Both the position numbers and the translations under genes were made by a program. The notes below the pieces were generated by a model. The model saw only the letters and a program-made list of their open reading frames with translations. It searched no databases and was not told where the DNA came from. Shown here one piece after another: positions 37,516-48,700 of a DNA stretch of 64,000 nucleotides (its first letter is position 1; the number at the start of each line of letters is the position of its first letter). This DNA comes from Styela clava (taxonomy: Eukaryota > Chordata > Ascidiacea > Stolidobranchia > Styelidae). The stretch lies in the NCBI RefSeq assembly GCF_964204865.1, contig NC_135255.1:3720001-3784000 (forward strand), written 5' to 3'.

Positions 37516-40500
37516 TCAAGAAACTCTAGGTCTGTTTGCTTGTTGGTTAGCACCCGGCCGGAATCTTGGTGGTGGAGTACGGTCCTTGCGGGCAAGTCTC
37601 GATCTGTTCTTTACCAGTCTGCAAAATAGAAGCAATTTAAAACGTATTCAAGCAGCCTTTCAACAGAAACACAGTTTTCATAGCATTGGATTATTGATTG
37701 AGCAGTAAATTGTACAACATTTTTGATAGTATGGTAGAAAATGAACTTAATTTGGATACATTCTAAAAACACCATGTTTTCCAAATTGGGTCATGTTAAA
37801 TATATGGTAGGCATTTGAAGCGTACTATTTGTTGAGGTTCACTGAATTCAGCTCTAATGAATTTACGAAATTTGTGCAGATTTTTCTGTTAATTACCGTA
37901 CGTCATAGACATTCCATATTTAAGAATAATATTTCGGAAATAGTATATTGCTGAATTTTGGCCATTACTGGTTGATTCACTCTTTACATCCCTGTTTTTG
38001 TTCTAAATAAACCCTAGCTCAGCGGTTGGCACAGATTGCTAGGCATATTAAGACTACACTTGCCATCGCACCTCTGATTACCCTCTGTGCGTTCACAGGT
38101 TCAAGTCCTATGTGGGATAGTTATTTTCAAGAGCATAGCTGCACTACTTGTCACTATAGGGCAGCGGTTCTCAACCGGGGGCCCTCGGAGGGGGCCACAA
38201 GGATGGGCTGAAATCTGAATTTACTTTTCACTTTAAAAGAAATCTCAGTTTTTCCTAGTTTGCTGCTGAACAAGGATATTTCGCAGGGTGTTTTCGCTCT
38301 CTTTTGTGCAAATTGTTTTAACATAATGGGATTTGGAATCTATCAATGAAAATAACCCTATTAATACCTCCGGAATATTAAAGTGGGGGCCATGAGTGCT
38401 AAAAGCCTCCGAAAGGGGGCCACGAGTCATAAAAGGTTGAGAACCACTGCTATAGAGTGTTTCGAAGCAGTTTCAACTTCCTCCACTATCACTACTCTGG
38501 GATAACAACCAGATCAAACAATGACAAAGTATAATATTGTGATTTGTGAATATTTGACAGAATTCAATAATCACAGATTGCAAAAAATATTTACGAAAAA
38601 CTCAAACAAAAAGCACTTACGGTAATTCTATTTTATTCTTAACTCAATATTATTAAAAATATTTTTAATTATAATACCTCAAGTGAATAGCAGCTGACAC
38701 ACTGTAGTAGACCTTATAATACATTTTTGGCAATGCATATGACTCGTACACACTAGCATCTGCCAAATCTCTCATTCCTGCGGCATCAACAATGTTTCTG
38801 TGAAATGAGAGAAATACAAAAGGTTAATAAATATATGAAGTTTACAATTCAACATGTTTCCATAACAAAATAGAGTAATCGTAGAATGTATGTTTAATAA
38901 ATTACACCAGTTTTTCGAATACATTATTAATAAATGGATTCATTTCCTATACAAGAGTTTAACAGAGTACTTTAGTACCACAAATTCTTCTAATCCGTGT
39001 GGCATAACCATTTATGACTATGTTATCACCAACCCCATCTAACTACGTCATCCAAAAACGTCTGGGCTGACAGTGTCCAACTCACTAACGCCAGTGGCCT
39101 CTCTCATATTGGAATCACTATAACGACAAAATGAGAGAGTATCCCTTTGTATACGATGTTGCTTGCTTGATTTCAAGTGATCGTTTGCGTGTTTTGGCCG
39201 ACTGTCCATATATTATGGCGGACCCTTTTTACTGCACTGTGACATAATTTGTGGATGATATAGTAAGGTGAGGGTTAGAAATGTCATACGCAAATATCGT
39301 TAGACTACACCAGGAGTTTGACAAATTAAAAGGCACAGCTATTCTGCTAACTTGCTATGAGTTTAGGTCACTGTCTACAGACAATTGAAAATATACCACA
39401 TTTTGTTTTTTGCTTATAAAATCAGAATTGCTTCATTTACAATACTCTATATCAGTGTTTCCCAACCCGAGTCCGCGGTCTCAAATGAGTCCGCAGAGCG
39501 TTTGAATGAGTCCGCAATGAGCCAAAAATTCACTTCGGGCAGCAAACGTTTTTGCGAAACTCAACTATCAGCCAAGTTACGATTTACGTCAGAATTTACA
39601 TAAAACAAAAAAAGCAAGTTTATTAACATAACATTAATCGAGTCAATAATTACTGGTTACTGAGTAGGACTGATCATATATTCAAAAATTTGACAACGCG
39701 AAGGTCGCCTGCGCGTCGCCTAATCAAACGATCGGATTTCACAACTCCCTTGCGGATTTCCGACAAAAACACGAGAGTGCACAAGCTTCGATAGATATCT
39801 AAATGAAGTTTCGCGAGTTCGAATAACGAGGAATAAATTTTTTTTTTCTGATGATAAGATAAGTGTCAATGGTGGCAACCCGAATTTTCTAAATTGAAAA
39901 TCGGCAATACTAAAAATAAAACGGAGAACACCTTAAATTTTGTTTTATGATGGTCCGCGACCAATTAAAAACGCTTTTTTAAACATTACGAATCGCAAAA
40001 GTTCGGGTGCTACCGTAGTATACGTACCAGGGCATTTTCCCTTAGGATTCTTTGCTTTACTGCCTCCACATTGGTACGTACAGTACTGGAGCACCGTAAG
40101 TGTTGTACGAACAGCTCAGATTTGTCGAATTTACAAAAATAAGAATCAAAACAAAATATAATCAAGCACTTTACCACGCATTGTCATGATATTTTCTGAG
40201 TAGCATTGCTTTTATTTCGACAACAAAACTGCAGATTAAAATGATCACAACTGGATTAATTTTAAAGCAAGACGATGAATATGTATTTTTAATAAGTACT
40301 AAATCAAGTTGTACTTTCTGGAAATTTATAGCAGATAGTAGGATTTTTCTAACGACGATAACAAATTCGCAAGCTCGCAAAAAATATAATCGGGCAATAT
40401 TATATATTCTCACATTATTATAGTCACAGATTGCCCTGCCATTTTAAGGAAGTAATGCTTTCATCTTGTCGTAAGTCGACGCAACCGCGAGTTACCATGA

Positions 40501-41535
40501 ACACAATCAAATTAAAATAGGACATTTTAAATTCACGTCGTTGTGATAGATTGATATTGTGTGACAGAAAAAGCCATTATACACTAAAAAAATCGTCTCT
40601 TAACGAACGTGTAATTGCGGCGAATTCCCGATTTTAAAATTCTGTTGTAATTGGTTTTATTGCTTTTTCACACAGAGTACGGTTGCAATAAACGCACAAT
40701 GAGTCCGCAAAGGTTTTCGCCGGTGAGAAAATAGTCCGCAACCAGAAAAGGTTGGGAAACGCTGCTCTATATGAAAAACAGTCATAGCTCAATAACTTTA
40801 TTCGTAAATTACAGATGTACGAGTGAATTTACGAAGTTTTCAATTCTGTTGGTATAACGTAACAAGGTCTATTTCACATAATCATGGCACATATTGGTCA
40901 AAAGAAGGAGGCTAGTTCACCAAACGCAGTCAAGTACTTCTAGTTGGCGTGACATAACCATCTTCGCATATGTCATTTCTAATTTCACATGACTTTGTCA
41001 TCCAAAAATTACGTCACTGCAACATTACATTGCCGAAATATGGCCCATCAAAGTATACGAAATGTCGTCCAAAACGTGTGTATCTTCTGTGTATTAATTA
41101 CTTTTTGAGTGGAATCCAATGGTGACATTTTTAGATTGCGCTTCCTTTTAGTTTATTGCACATTGCCGATATGGAGGCCCAGACTTTCTCATAAAGCATA
41201 GGTTGGCAATCACCGTTATAAATGTCTTTAAATGTGGGGGGTATTCTTGGAACCGGAGAACTGTGTCATATTAACTAATGACAAATTGCTGCATTGAAAT
41301 AGATTTGGGTATCGTTTTCTTTAACGCAAAGGGGGATCCTACATGGAAACAGCCAGATTTCAATAATCGCAGAGCTGAAAAGATCAGATCAGTAAATTAG
41401 AGCACAATACCTGATGATGTATTTCTTGATTGCCTTGTCTTTAGGAACACGGGCTCCTGATGATTCGCATCTAACATATTTTACATGCCCTCTGCCTTTT
41501 TTGTTACGTCCATTATTTCGCCGTTTCAACGTCAT
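37516..41535 (-). CDS. RPS26: Ribosomal protein eS26 (small subunit), with zinc-ligand cysteines replaced
   Basis: Exons on the minus strand: 41535-41411, 38797-38678, 37618-37516. Phases 2 and 2 join to exactly 115 residues, the usual length of eS26. The N-terminus [15 protein letters not shown], the core [20 protein letters not shown], and the end [19 protein letters not shown] are diagnostic. eS26 sits at the mRNA exit region of the 40S subunit and normally binds zinc through Cys23, Cys26, Cys74 and Cys77. Here only Cys23 remains: positions 26, 74 and 77 are Ser, Ser and Ala. Intact introns argue against a processed pseudogene. Intron 1 holds a 1.3-kb hAT element. Intron 2 holds a tRNA-derived SINE and a hAT MITE. 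An acceptor (tatttcag) 13 bases before the ATG suggests spliced-leader addition or a 5'-leader intron. Confidence 0.95.
38012..38540 (+). repeat. tRNA-derived SINE, split by a hAT MITE
   Basis: TAGCTCAGCGGTTGG fits an A box and GGTTCAAGTCC a B box, about 70 bases apart, as in tRNA genes, but the body does not fold as a clean tRNA. The SINE body appears to continue after the inserted element at 38162-38449. Its tail motif cttcctccac(t/c)atca is shared with sequence near 61128. Confidence 0.65.
38162..38449. mobile_element. 288-bp hAT-like MITE inserted in the SINE
   Basis: Ends CAGCGGTTCTCAACC and GGTTGAGAACCACTG. Target duplication CTATAGGG / CTATAGAG (7 of 8). Confidence 0.88.
39453..40764. 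mobile_element. 1.3-kb non-autonomous hAT element in RPS26 intron 1
   Basis: Ends CAGTGTTTCCCAACC and GGTTGGGAAACGCTG, with perfect 8-bp duplication CTCTATAT (39445-39452, 40765-40772). Repeated gagtccgc motifs near both ends. No transposase frame was found. A 90-bp MITE of the other family is nested inside. Confidence 0.9.
40006..40095. mobile_element. 90-bp mini copy of the GGTGCTCC MITE family, nested in hAT
   Basis: Starts GGTGCTACCGTAGTATACGTACC and ends GGTACGTACAGTACTGGAGCACC, matching the family termini but with almost no internal sequence. No clear target duplication. Confidence 0.65.
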
Positions 41536-41548
41536 GGTGCTGAGTGTT

Positions 41549-41558
41549 CTGAAATACA
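41549..41558 (-). promoter_or_regulatory. 3' splice acceptor just before RPS26 ATG (possible trans-splice site)
   Basis: tatttcag ends at 41549, followed by a 13-base leader and the ATG. It could receive a spliced leader or close a leader intron. Confidence 0.5.
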
Positions 41559-41723
41559 TAAACCAATATATACTTTCGCTTGATACGAATATTCTAAAAA
41601 ATCTAAGCTATCTTTCATTCCACAAAAGATTATTCTTTTAAAATAAACCATCCTGTACTCGATTTTATAACAAACAAAGCAATCCACTAATAAAATAGAT
41701 CTATTACAACGGATATAATTCAC

Positions 41724-41998
41724 CTTGTCGAAAACCAACCAAATGGCCGAAGTGGTGCTGAAAAGAGGACTTCATTCTATTTTTCTTTGCGCAAATAATT
41801 CTCCACAAGATGTCACTCTTACTCCGCGCCAGGTCTAATTTGTTGGATTGAAAGTGAGCGATTGACCAATTCCATAAACAATTCTTGGAACAATTCATTT
41901 CCTAGTTGACTAGTAGTAAATCGGTACCGTGCCGACTGCCGAAATTCGCTATCGTTGGCGAATTGAATGTTTGTGTAGTGTAGTCTATAATGCACCAT
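41724..41998 (-). CDS. Small unknown gene directly upstream of RPS26
   Basis: An ATG at 41998 opens MVHYRLHYTNIQFANDSEF.., 58 codons to a strong donor (GCGGA|gtaaga) at 41823. An acceptor ctcttttcag gives a second exon from 41757 in phase, reading TTSAIWLVFDK up to a possible donor at 41724. If that donor is not used the frame stays open to a TGA at 41532-41534 that overlaps the RPS26 ATG. If it is used with the acceptor at 41549, the tail runs 11 further residues within the RPS26 first exon in another frame. Family not recognised. Same strand and tight spacing suggest co-transcription with RPS26, but this is inference. Confidence 0.45.
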
Positions 41999-43220
41999 TG
42001 TCAGAAGTTGGATACTTTTAGGCAACGACAATTACCGTACCAAATTGACGTTAAATACCGTTTAATATTAATTATATGAACATGATGTATTTTGAGTTGT
42101 TGCTAGTGAGTTTTGAATAAAACTTTGATCGACATGATAAATTGTGTCCAGAAATTATGTTCCATTAGTGTGTTAGTACATTGCTCTTTCCACATTCCAA
42201 CTGAGGTGGAACCCCTTGGAAGTCCCAATGCGGGCTCTCTGGCTATCCGAGAAAAGTGATTTTATTTACATGAAATGTGAGATCCACCGAGTCCTTGAAA
42301 AAAATGAGTCAAGATTTTCCCTACATTGTTATCCAGTATTAGACAAACACAGAATTATCAGTTGAAACACAATCACAGCAGAAATATATAACGACTAATT
42401 AGATGCACACATAAAAAAATATAGGAATATGATAAAGCCAGTGAAATATTGTTACCAATATTTTAAAGGAATCGTCAAAATGTGTGCCATCAACCTGCTC
42501 TGTCTGTCTGTAGTAATTTCAACAAATATAAACACAACATGATTTTTTTAAATGGTTATTTTTTGAGCAGAAAGCAATATGAATGTTTTGAATAACTATT
42601 TTAAGAGTAAAATCAATGAATTAAAAAGTTCATTTTTCCACTCTCCAATAAATTCATATCAAAATAAACTAGATTGTGAATAAAACCAAGTAAAATATGA
42701 ATTCATACAAAATTATTTTGAACAGTTATTGTTGATTTGGACTTTGTTGTATTTGACCTGAGATTGGCTCGTTTCGCACAATTCTGTACCTTATATTTAT
42801 GTGTCACAGAATTATTAAAATAACTTTATCAAAACATTCTAAAGTTTTATAAATTCTTTGAAAAGATGATTGTTGCGTGCTTTAATATTGGATTTTTATT
42901 TACTCGGTTTTGCAAAAAATTTGCACTTGAAAGTACACGACACATTCCTCCTTTAAACCCTTGTATTAATTAATATGGAGTGTTATATGTGATTGCTGGA
43001 CTGTAGTTTCAGATTATTATTCAAGGATATCACATTGCTGTCTGTATAAGTGATTTTGATTCCTTAAATTAGAAAGTCATTCTAATAATAATATAAATGA
43101 CTCAATCCTTCTTGTAAGTTGTATTATTGTATATACCACTTCTCTTAAAAATTGTTTGCAATTGTATAAGTTCAAGTGGCCTGTTGTATTTTATATTAAT
43201 TTTTTTTTAATTTACTGATT
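41999..43220. other. Divergent intergenic region
   Basis: Lies between the minus-strand RPS26 cluster and plus-strand GTF2E2, so it should hold both promoters. AT-rich, no gene or repeat recognised. Confidence 0.5.
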
Positions 43221-43223
43221 TAG
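43221..43223 (+). promoter_or_regulatory. 3' splice acceptor 4 bases before GTF2E2 ATG (possible trans-splice site)
   Basis: A T-rich tract (ttttttttaatttactgatt) and TAG end four bases before the start codon. Such a short leader is typical of spliced-leader addition; a 5'-leader intron is the alternative. Confidence 0.55.
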
Positions 43224-43227
43224 AAAT

Positions 43228-44112
43228 ATGGATGCTAGTCTTTTACGTCAAAGAGAGGAGTTTAATAAGCGTGCGCTTGCACGACCTGTCATAGAGAAGA
43301 GAAAACATCAGAGTGAGGCAGTCAACAATGACACTTCTGCAGCCAGTGCAAAGAAAAAGCCTAAAAAATTACAACGGCCGACGTCAGATAGTAACTCGGT
43401 CAAGTCTATATCATCATATAGCAGTAGGGCAGGTATAGGAGGTTCAAAATTCGGAAACCTCGCTCAAATTGTGAACTTTATGAAATCGAGACATCAAGAA
43501 GATGATATGTTCCCACTTACGATTGATGAAATATTGGAGGAATGCAAGCTTGAAGATATTATAACGCCAGTACAGAAAAACTGGCTGATAAATGAAGCAT
43601 TACCAAATAATCCGAAAATACAAGTCGTCGACAATCCGGGCCAGGAACGAAAATACGCTTTCAAACCGAAGTATAACATTCGTGATAAAAAATCACTTCT
43701 GAAATTATTGGATAGATATGATCAGCGTGGTCTAGGTGGAATTATGCGTTTCGAAGTAGAAGAAAGTTTACCAAATGCAAAGCGTTGTCTAAAGGCTTTA
43801 GGAAATAAAATCATTTATATAACGAGGCCTGATAAAAAGGAAGTTTTGTTTTACAATGATAAAAGCTGTGAGTTTCAAGTCGACGAAGAATTTCAAAAGT
43901 TGTGGAGAAGTGTTGCTATTGAATCAATGGATGAAACTAAAATTGAAGAGTACCTTAATCAACAGGGTATGTCTTCTGTACAAGACACAAGGACAAAGCT
44001 CAAGCCAGCACAGCCTCGTAAAAGGGCAAATAACAGAAAGCGCAAATTTAAAAGACATAATGATCATATTATAGCTGGTGTTTTAGAAGATTATTCTGAA
44101 AAACAGAAATGA
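43228..44112 (+). CDS. GTF2E2: Transcription initiation factor TFIIE subunit beta
   Basis: A single uninterrupted exon of 294 residues, close to the roughly 290 usual for the family. TFIIE beta pairs with TFIIE alpha, binds promoter DNA near the melted start site and recruits TFIIH for RNA polymerase II. A Lys-rich N-terminal tail and Ser-rich linker (1-72) lead into the first winged helix (about 73-146: [44 protein letters not shown]). A second winged helix follows (about 150-212: [36 protein letters not shown]). Then come the [18 protein letters not shown] helix and a basic tail [14 protein letters not shown] (264-277). The start is fixed by the [12 protein letters not shown] opening and the acceptor just upstream. 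Confidence 0.97.
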   Translation: MDASLLRQREEFNKRALARPVIEKRKHQSEAVNNDTSAASAKKKPKKLQRPTSDSNSVKSISSYSSRAGIGGSKFGNLAQIVNFMKSRHQEDDMFPLTIDEILEECKLEDIITPVQKNWLINEALPNNPKIQVVDNPGQERKYAFKPKYNIRDKKSLLKLLDRYDQRGLGGIMRFEVEESLPNAKRCLKALGNKIIYITRPDKKEVLFYNDKSCEFQVDEEFQKLWRSVAIESMDETKIEEYLNQQGMSSVQDTRTKLKPAQPRKRANNRKRKFKRHNDHIIAGVLEDYSEKQK

Positions 44113-45792
44113 TATTTTTAATTGATCTATGTATAGGCAATGTATTCTGCAACGACTGTGCTTATTTTTAATAGCAATCGACTAAGATGCAAGCTATATG
44201 CAAATCAAATGTAATTTGCTCAAAGTCAATTCAATATAATACCTTTTGCTTGTAGGATTCTATTTGAATAATGTTCGTTTGGAAGTTTTGACAAAATTAT
44301 GACTAAATTACCATTATACACACTATGAAAAACTGACTGCAGACAAGACTTGAAAACCAGTCAAACCTAATGTTTTTAATATTTTTGATTCTCACTAATC
44401 TGTTCAAAAATGTTTCTATCAAAGTTGTTTATGTACTTCATGGATGACTTTAATTACCACATAATTGAACTTTATGATTTTTTTCAGAATGTATTGATTT
44501 TTTTTTGCTCCCTAAGGACTAGGTCTGCAGCTTGTAAATTTATCTATTTGTTCTCAGCCTTCTCAAATTGTCTTTCGACTTAATTTGTTTCGACTTGTTG
44601 CGAAATGCTTTCTACCTACAAATTTGTGCACCCACCTTACTTTTTATTATCTAAGGCAGTGTTTCCCAACCTATGGGTCACGACCCACGACTGAGTCTCC
44701 TGAACATTTTTATGGGTAGCTTGTTTTTTCAACGAAAATCTAAAAGTTACCAATTTTCAATTTCTAGTGAATTTTATTGTTTGTTTTATATTTGTAATTG
44801 AAGTGTCGCTCAATAGTAATTGTATACGTGGGAAGTATCACATTGCAAAAACTTTGCAGCATTTGTTTTGTTTAAGTAGAGCTACCCCACGACCTCACTG
44901 GGGCAAACTAACGCAGCTTTCTCACTTAGTCATGTTTTTTATTAGTCATTGAATTTTGCGGCCATAAAAGTATTACATGCCAATGAGTATTTGAACATAT
45001 CCTTGGGTCGCGAGATTTTAGGAAATTAATTTTTTTTAGAAAATTTGGGTTGCTTGAAAAAATGTTGGGAACCACTGATCCAATGTACCAGGTGTTGTTC
45101 TAAATTTTGCGCTCACGAACCATTCTTTGTGCATCACTGGCTACACTGATAAGAATATAATCATGCAACACCTCCTTTTTAATTCTTGAAAGAATATAGT
45201 ACCACCACACTCTTGTATGTATCAATTTAGAAAATTGGCATGATATTTTTTTAATGAATTTCTCATAGTCCTATTACAATTTCAATTTTGGTATGAAGTC
45301 ATCTCTTTATATATCCTAATCAGGCTTGTTCTATTCTAATAACTGTGTATTCAAGTCTTTGTTTCACCTCATTTTATACACACCTGTGGGCACCAACAAA
45401 CTACATTTATGGGGTATCGACAAATTAATTTCTTTCTCAATTTAAAATACCGATAATTTAGGACTTTGTTCCTAATATCAGAATGCAAAATATGTTATGG
45501 AATTTATATTTCAATATGGAAATGTTCTTGGTTGTACTACACCAAGATTCAAGATTTGTAATTTTATTCTAATTATTCATTTTCCAATAGCTGCCAGGCT
45601 CTCTCTATTCTAATATTTGCATACATTGTGTATCCATATCTTTAATTCATTTTTTTCAAGCATTTCTGGTCAGGTATTTACATGAGTCTATTGGGAGTAT
45701 GAGATGTCGTTTCCTAAATGGAGATAATCATTAGCTTACTTAGTTTAAAAGCAAATTTATGAACTTTGTTGAAAGTTGGATTTATCACCATC
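44113..45792. other. Region between GTF2E2 and DAGL
   Basis: Contains one hAT MITE (44657-45077). No gene seen. It should hold the DAGL promoter and leader. No AATAAA is visible close to the GTF2E2 stop. Confidence 0.5.
44657..45077. mobile_element. 421-bp hAT-like MITE
   Basis: Ends CAGTGTTTCCCAACC and TGTTGGGAACCACTG. Flanks ATCTAAGG and ATCCAATG match at six of eight positions. The left end resembles the element at 39453. Confidence 0.8.
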
Positions 45793-48700
45793 ATGCCTGG
45801 AATGATTGCCTTCAAAAGAAGATGGGGAACGGGAAGCGACGATCTTGTGGTTCCTGGAATGTTACTATTCCTCATGCATCTTATATTGTAAGTCGATATT
45901 TACGTTTATTTTTTCGATTTACCGGTATGTGATATAGAAAAAATATCTAAAGACTTAGCAAATAGGAATAATATTTTGGTCGAAATGACGCTGACATATA
46001 AAAAAATGCTGGAAATGGGATAGATAATCCCATTTTTCCCAAATATGTATTTATTTTTATTTTTTGCTCTGAAAATACCTTGCGCAATAATCCACTGATA
46101 TGTAAGGAGTTTCTATAACTGACATTGGCATTGCCTATCCAATTTATTACACCTTTGGGTGTGGGCCATGAGATGTGGGACTACCGATGCTAACACCTTA
46201 ACACGGTCAAGTTTGAAACTTTGACATCTAGTAGACAATATATATAGATCAATGAAGTTACTGGAAGGCTATTGCCCTAATACCTTCTCATTTTTGGATT
46301 TTTTGGGACTCGACGTTCCACATCAAATTTTTATGTTTTGTTTTAATCCATGGGAACACATTTTATGAAATATGGGAACACTTTATTCATGCTTTATCAT
46401 CTCCGTCACTGTGTGATATTTGTGTTCATATTATGTTTGAGCATTGCTCTTTTTATTATTGTAGTTATTTGAAACTAAGTTTTCTTAATTGTTTAGATTT
46501 ATTGTGATAGCAGTAATCATTTCAACATCTCCAGAGCTGGATAAATATGCCTCGTATGATTTAAATGCATTGAGTACCAGTGTTATCTACAATAAGACAC
46601 TCTACGACCAAGCAGCATGCGCTCATGAAATTAGAGATTACTCAATAGGATACTTGGTACTAGCTGCAGTAGCTGCTGTAAGATTGCTTTTTTGATTTTT
46701 AGAAATAATCATTATTTATAATTTATTCACTTACATTTTCACTCTGAAAAAGACACTGTATAAGCAGCCACTGAAAAGTGAAGCTATTAATTGTGGAAGG
46801 ACCAAAATTGTTCTGATTAGGCATTGACTATCCTATCTATACACTCTGGTATTATTTTTTCTTCCTTCAAACATCATTATTATTACATAGTTACTAAATA
46901 CATTACAAAATGCAACAACAGCAATATCGGTCATCAACAAAATTTTACAGTTTTTTTTTATACTCATTTCACCAGTTTAATCTGCATCATATTATTTTTA
47001 ATTTTTATTCTGTACTCTCTCATAATGTTTTTAATAATATTATAGTGTTTTTCCCCTCTTTTCTTTGATGATTGCTATCGACAAATAGTCACTCATATGT
47101 AAAGAACTCCGGTACTAATATTGGAATGACTGGAATCTTTTCGATTTGACTTTACTTCTACCTTTTCCCTTTAATACTCTTTGGGTAGGGTGAATTTCAT
47201 TTGATTTGATTCTGAGATGTCTATATAGTTAAGTTTATATAATGTGCTAAATACTTGACCTTGGATACAAAATTAGATGTGATGTACTTATATTAATTTT
47301 TATTCATAGAGTATTTTTTTTCCAGATAATAGAGATTTTGCTGACCCTTTATAGCATGCAAGGAACTATTATGAACCCTGAACCAAGAAAACCAGTGGAA
47401 TACTTGATTTATATCAGAATGGGTATGACATTGTTTTATAAATTATAAGAATGTCTCTGTTCTCTAACGAATTGAGTAAAAATACTGGGAAAATCATCTA
47501 GTTATTGAGGTGATAGAACTCAATATGTTCGAGTAGAAAAATACTGCTCCAGCATCTTATGGGGTCCACAAGGGTCTACTTTGGGGCCTTAATTATTTTT
47601 AGTCTTTATTAATGACCTTGCCCATTGTTCTTCATTCTTCTCACAATTTTTAACTGATGACACCAATCTTTTTGATAGTGACAAATATCTCCCAGGTCTT
47701 CAATCAAAAGTGAACTCTCAATAGAGATTGTAAAAGTGGCAAATTGGATTAGGGCTTATAAACTAACAATAAACATATTACTTTACTAATTATTAAGGTG
47801 AAAGTGTACCTATGTCCATATTTTCTGTAAAACAATTCTAAAATACATTTAAAATTAGTTTAAATTATTTTCTTTCAATAATTGCTCGTCTTAATAAATT
47901 TGCTTTTTTAAACTTGGGGGATCTTCCTACTCTGTAAAAAACAATTTAAAATCAACATTCCACTTAACCAAATTTATTTCTATGAATCAACTATGGCTTT
48001 TGGAAATCCTCTGTTGAAAAGGACCAGTTTGTAAAATAAATATGATATTATTAAAAAACATTATTTTAGATTGTATTCGAAATGATAAATTACTTGGTTT
48101 TGGCCATTCTTTGAATGAATCTATTTAAAATTTGGAACAATAAATTGTAGATTAGTTGTAATACTTGAGTTATTATGAAAGGATGATAATCTGGGTTTAA
48201 ATTGGGTTCATTTTTTTTATTATTTCAGCGTTTGGCGTCATTGAAATGGCCTATAGTATTCTTACCACTGTACAAATATCTCTTCATTGGAGAATCTGTG
48301 GTGTTCTGAGAGATTTATACAATATACAAATCGGTATGAATTTTTATTTGCTTGTTACAGATGCATTTCAAAATATATGTGATCTGTATCTACCAAATCA
48401 GTTTCCAAATAGAAGAAATTTCTTCTTAATTTGAATTCTTATTAACTGTTTTTCATCTATTAGCCTATCCTCAAGAAAAGATATATTCTGTGTTTACTAA
48501 ATAATTAGTTTGAATTTAAATAACTTGATCTTATGTTCAAGGTATCTGAAATATTGCTGTAAATTTCAGTGAAGTATTGTTTGATATGCATCTGTATGGC
48601 CCCAGTCTGAGTTGAAATAGTTGTTGGAATGCTTGCGATAATTGAATTGTCATGACGTTCAAAAATATTAGTTTGAAAATATGCAATTTACTCTAAAATG

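Noticed and set aside
38017-38110. Possible tRNA gene
   Set aside because: A-box and B-box matches are present, but no good acceptor stem and too long; read as a tRNA-derived SINE.
41532-41738. 68-codon minus-strand frame ending at the RPS26 ATG, as a separate gene
   Set aside because: It lacks an ATG in the right place and is probably intron or spacer sequence; kept only as an alternative tail of the small upstream gene.
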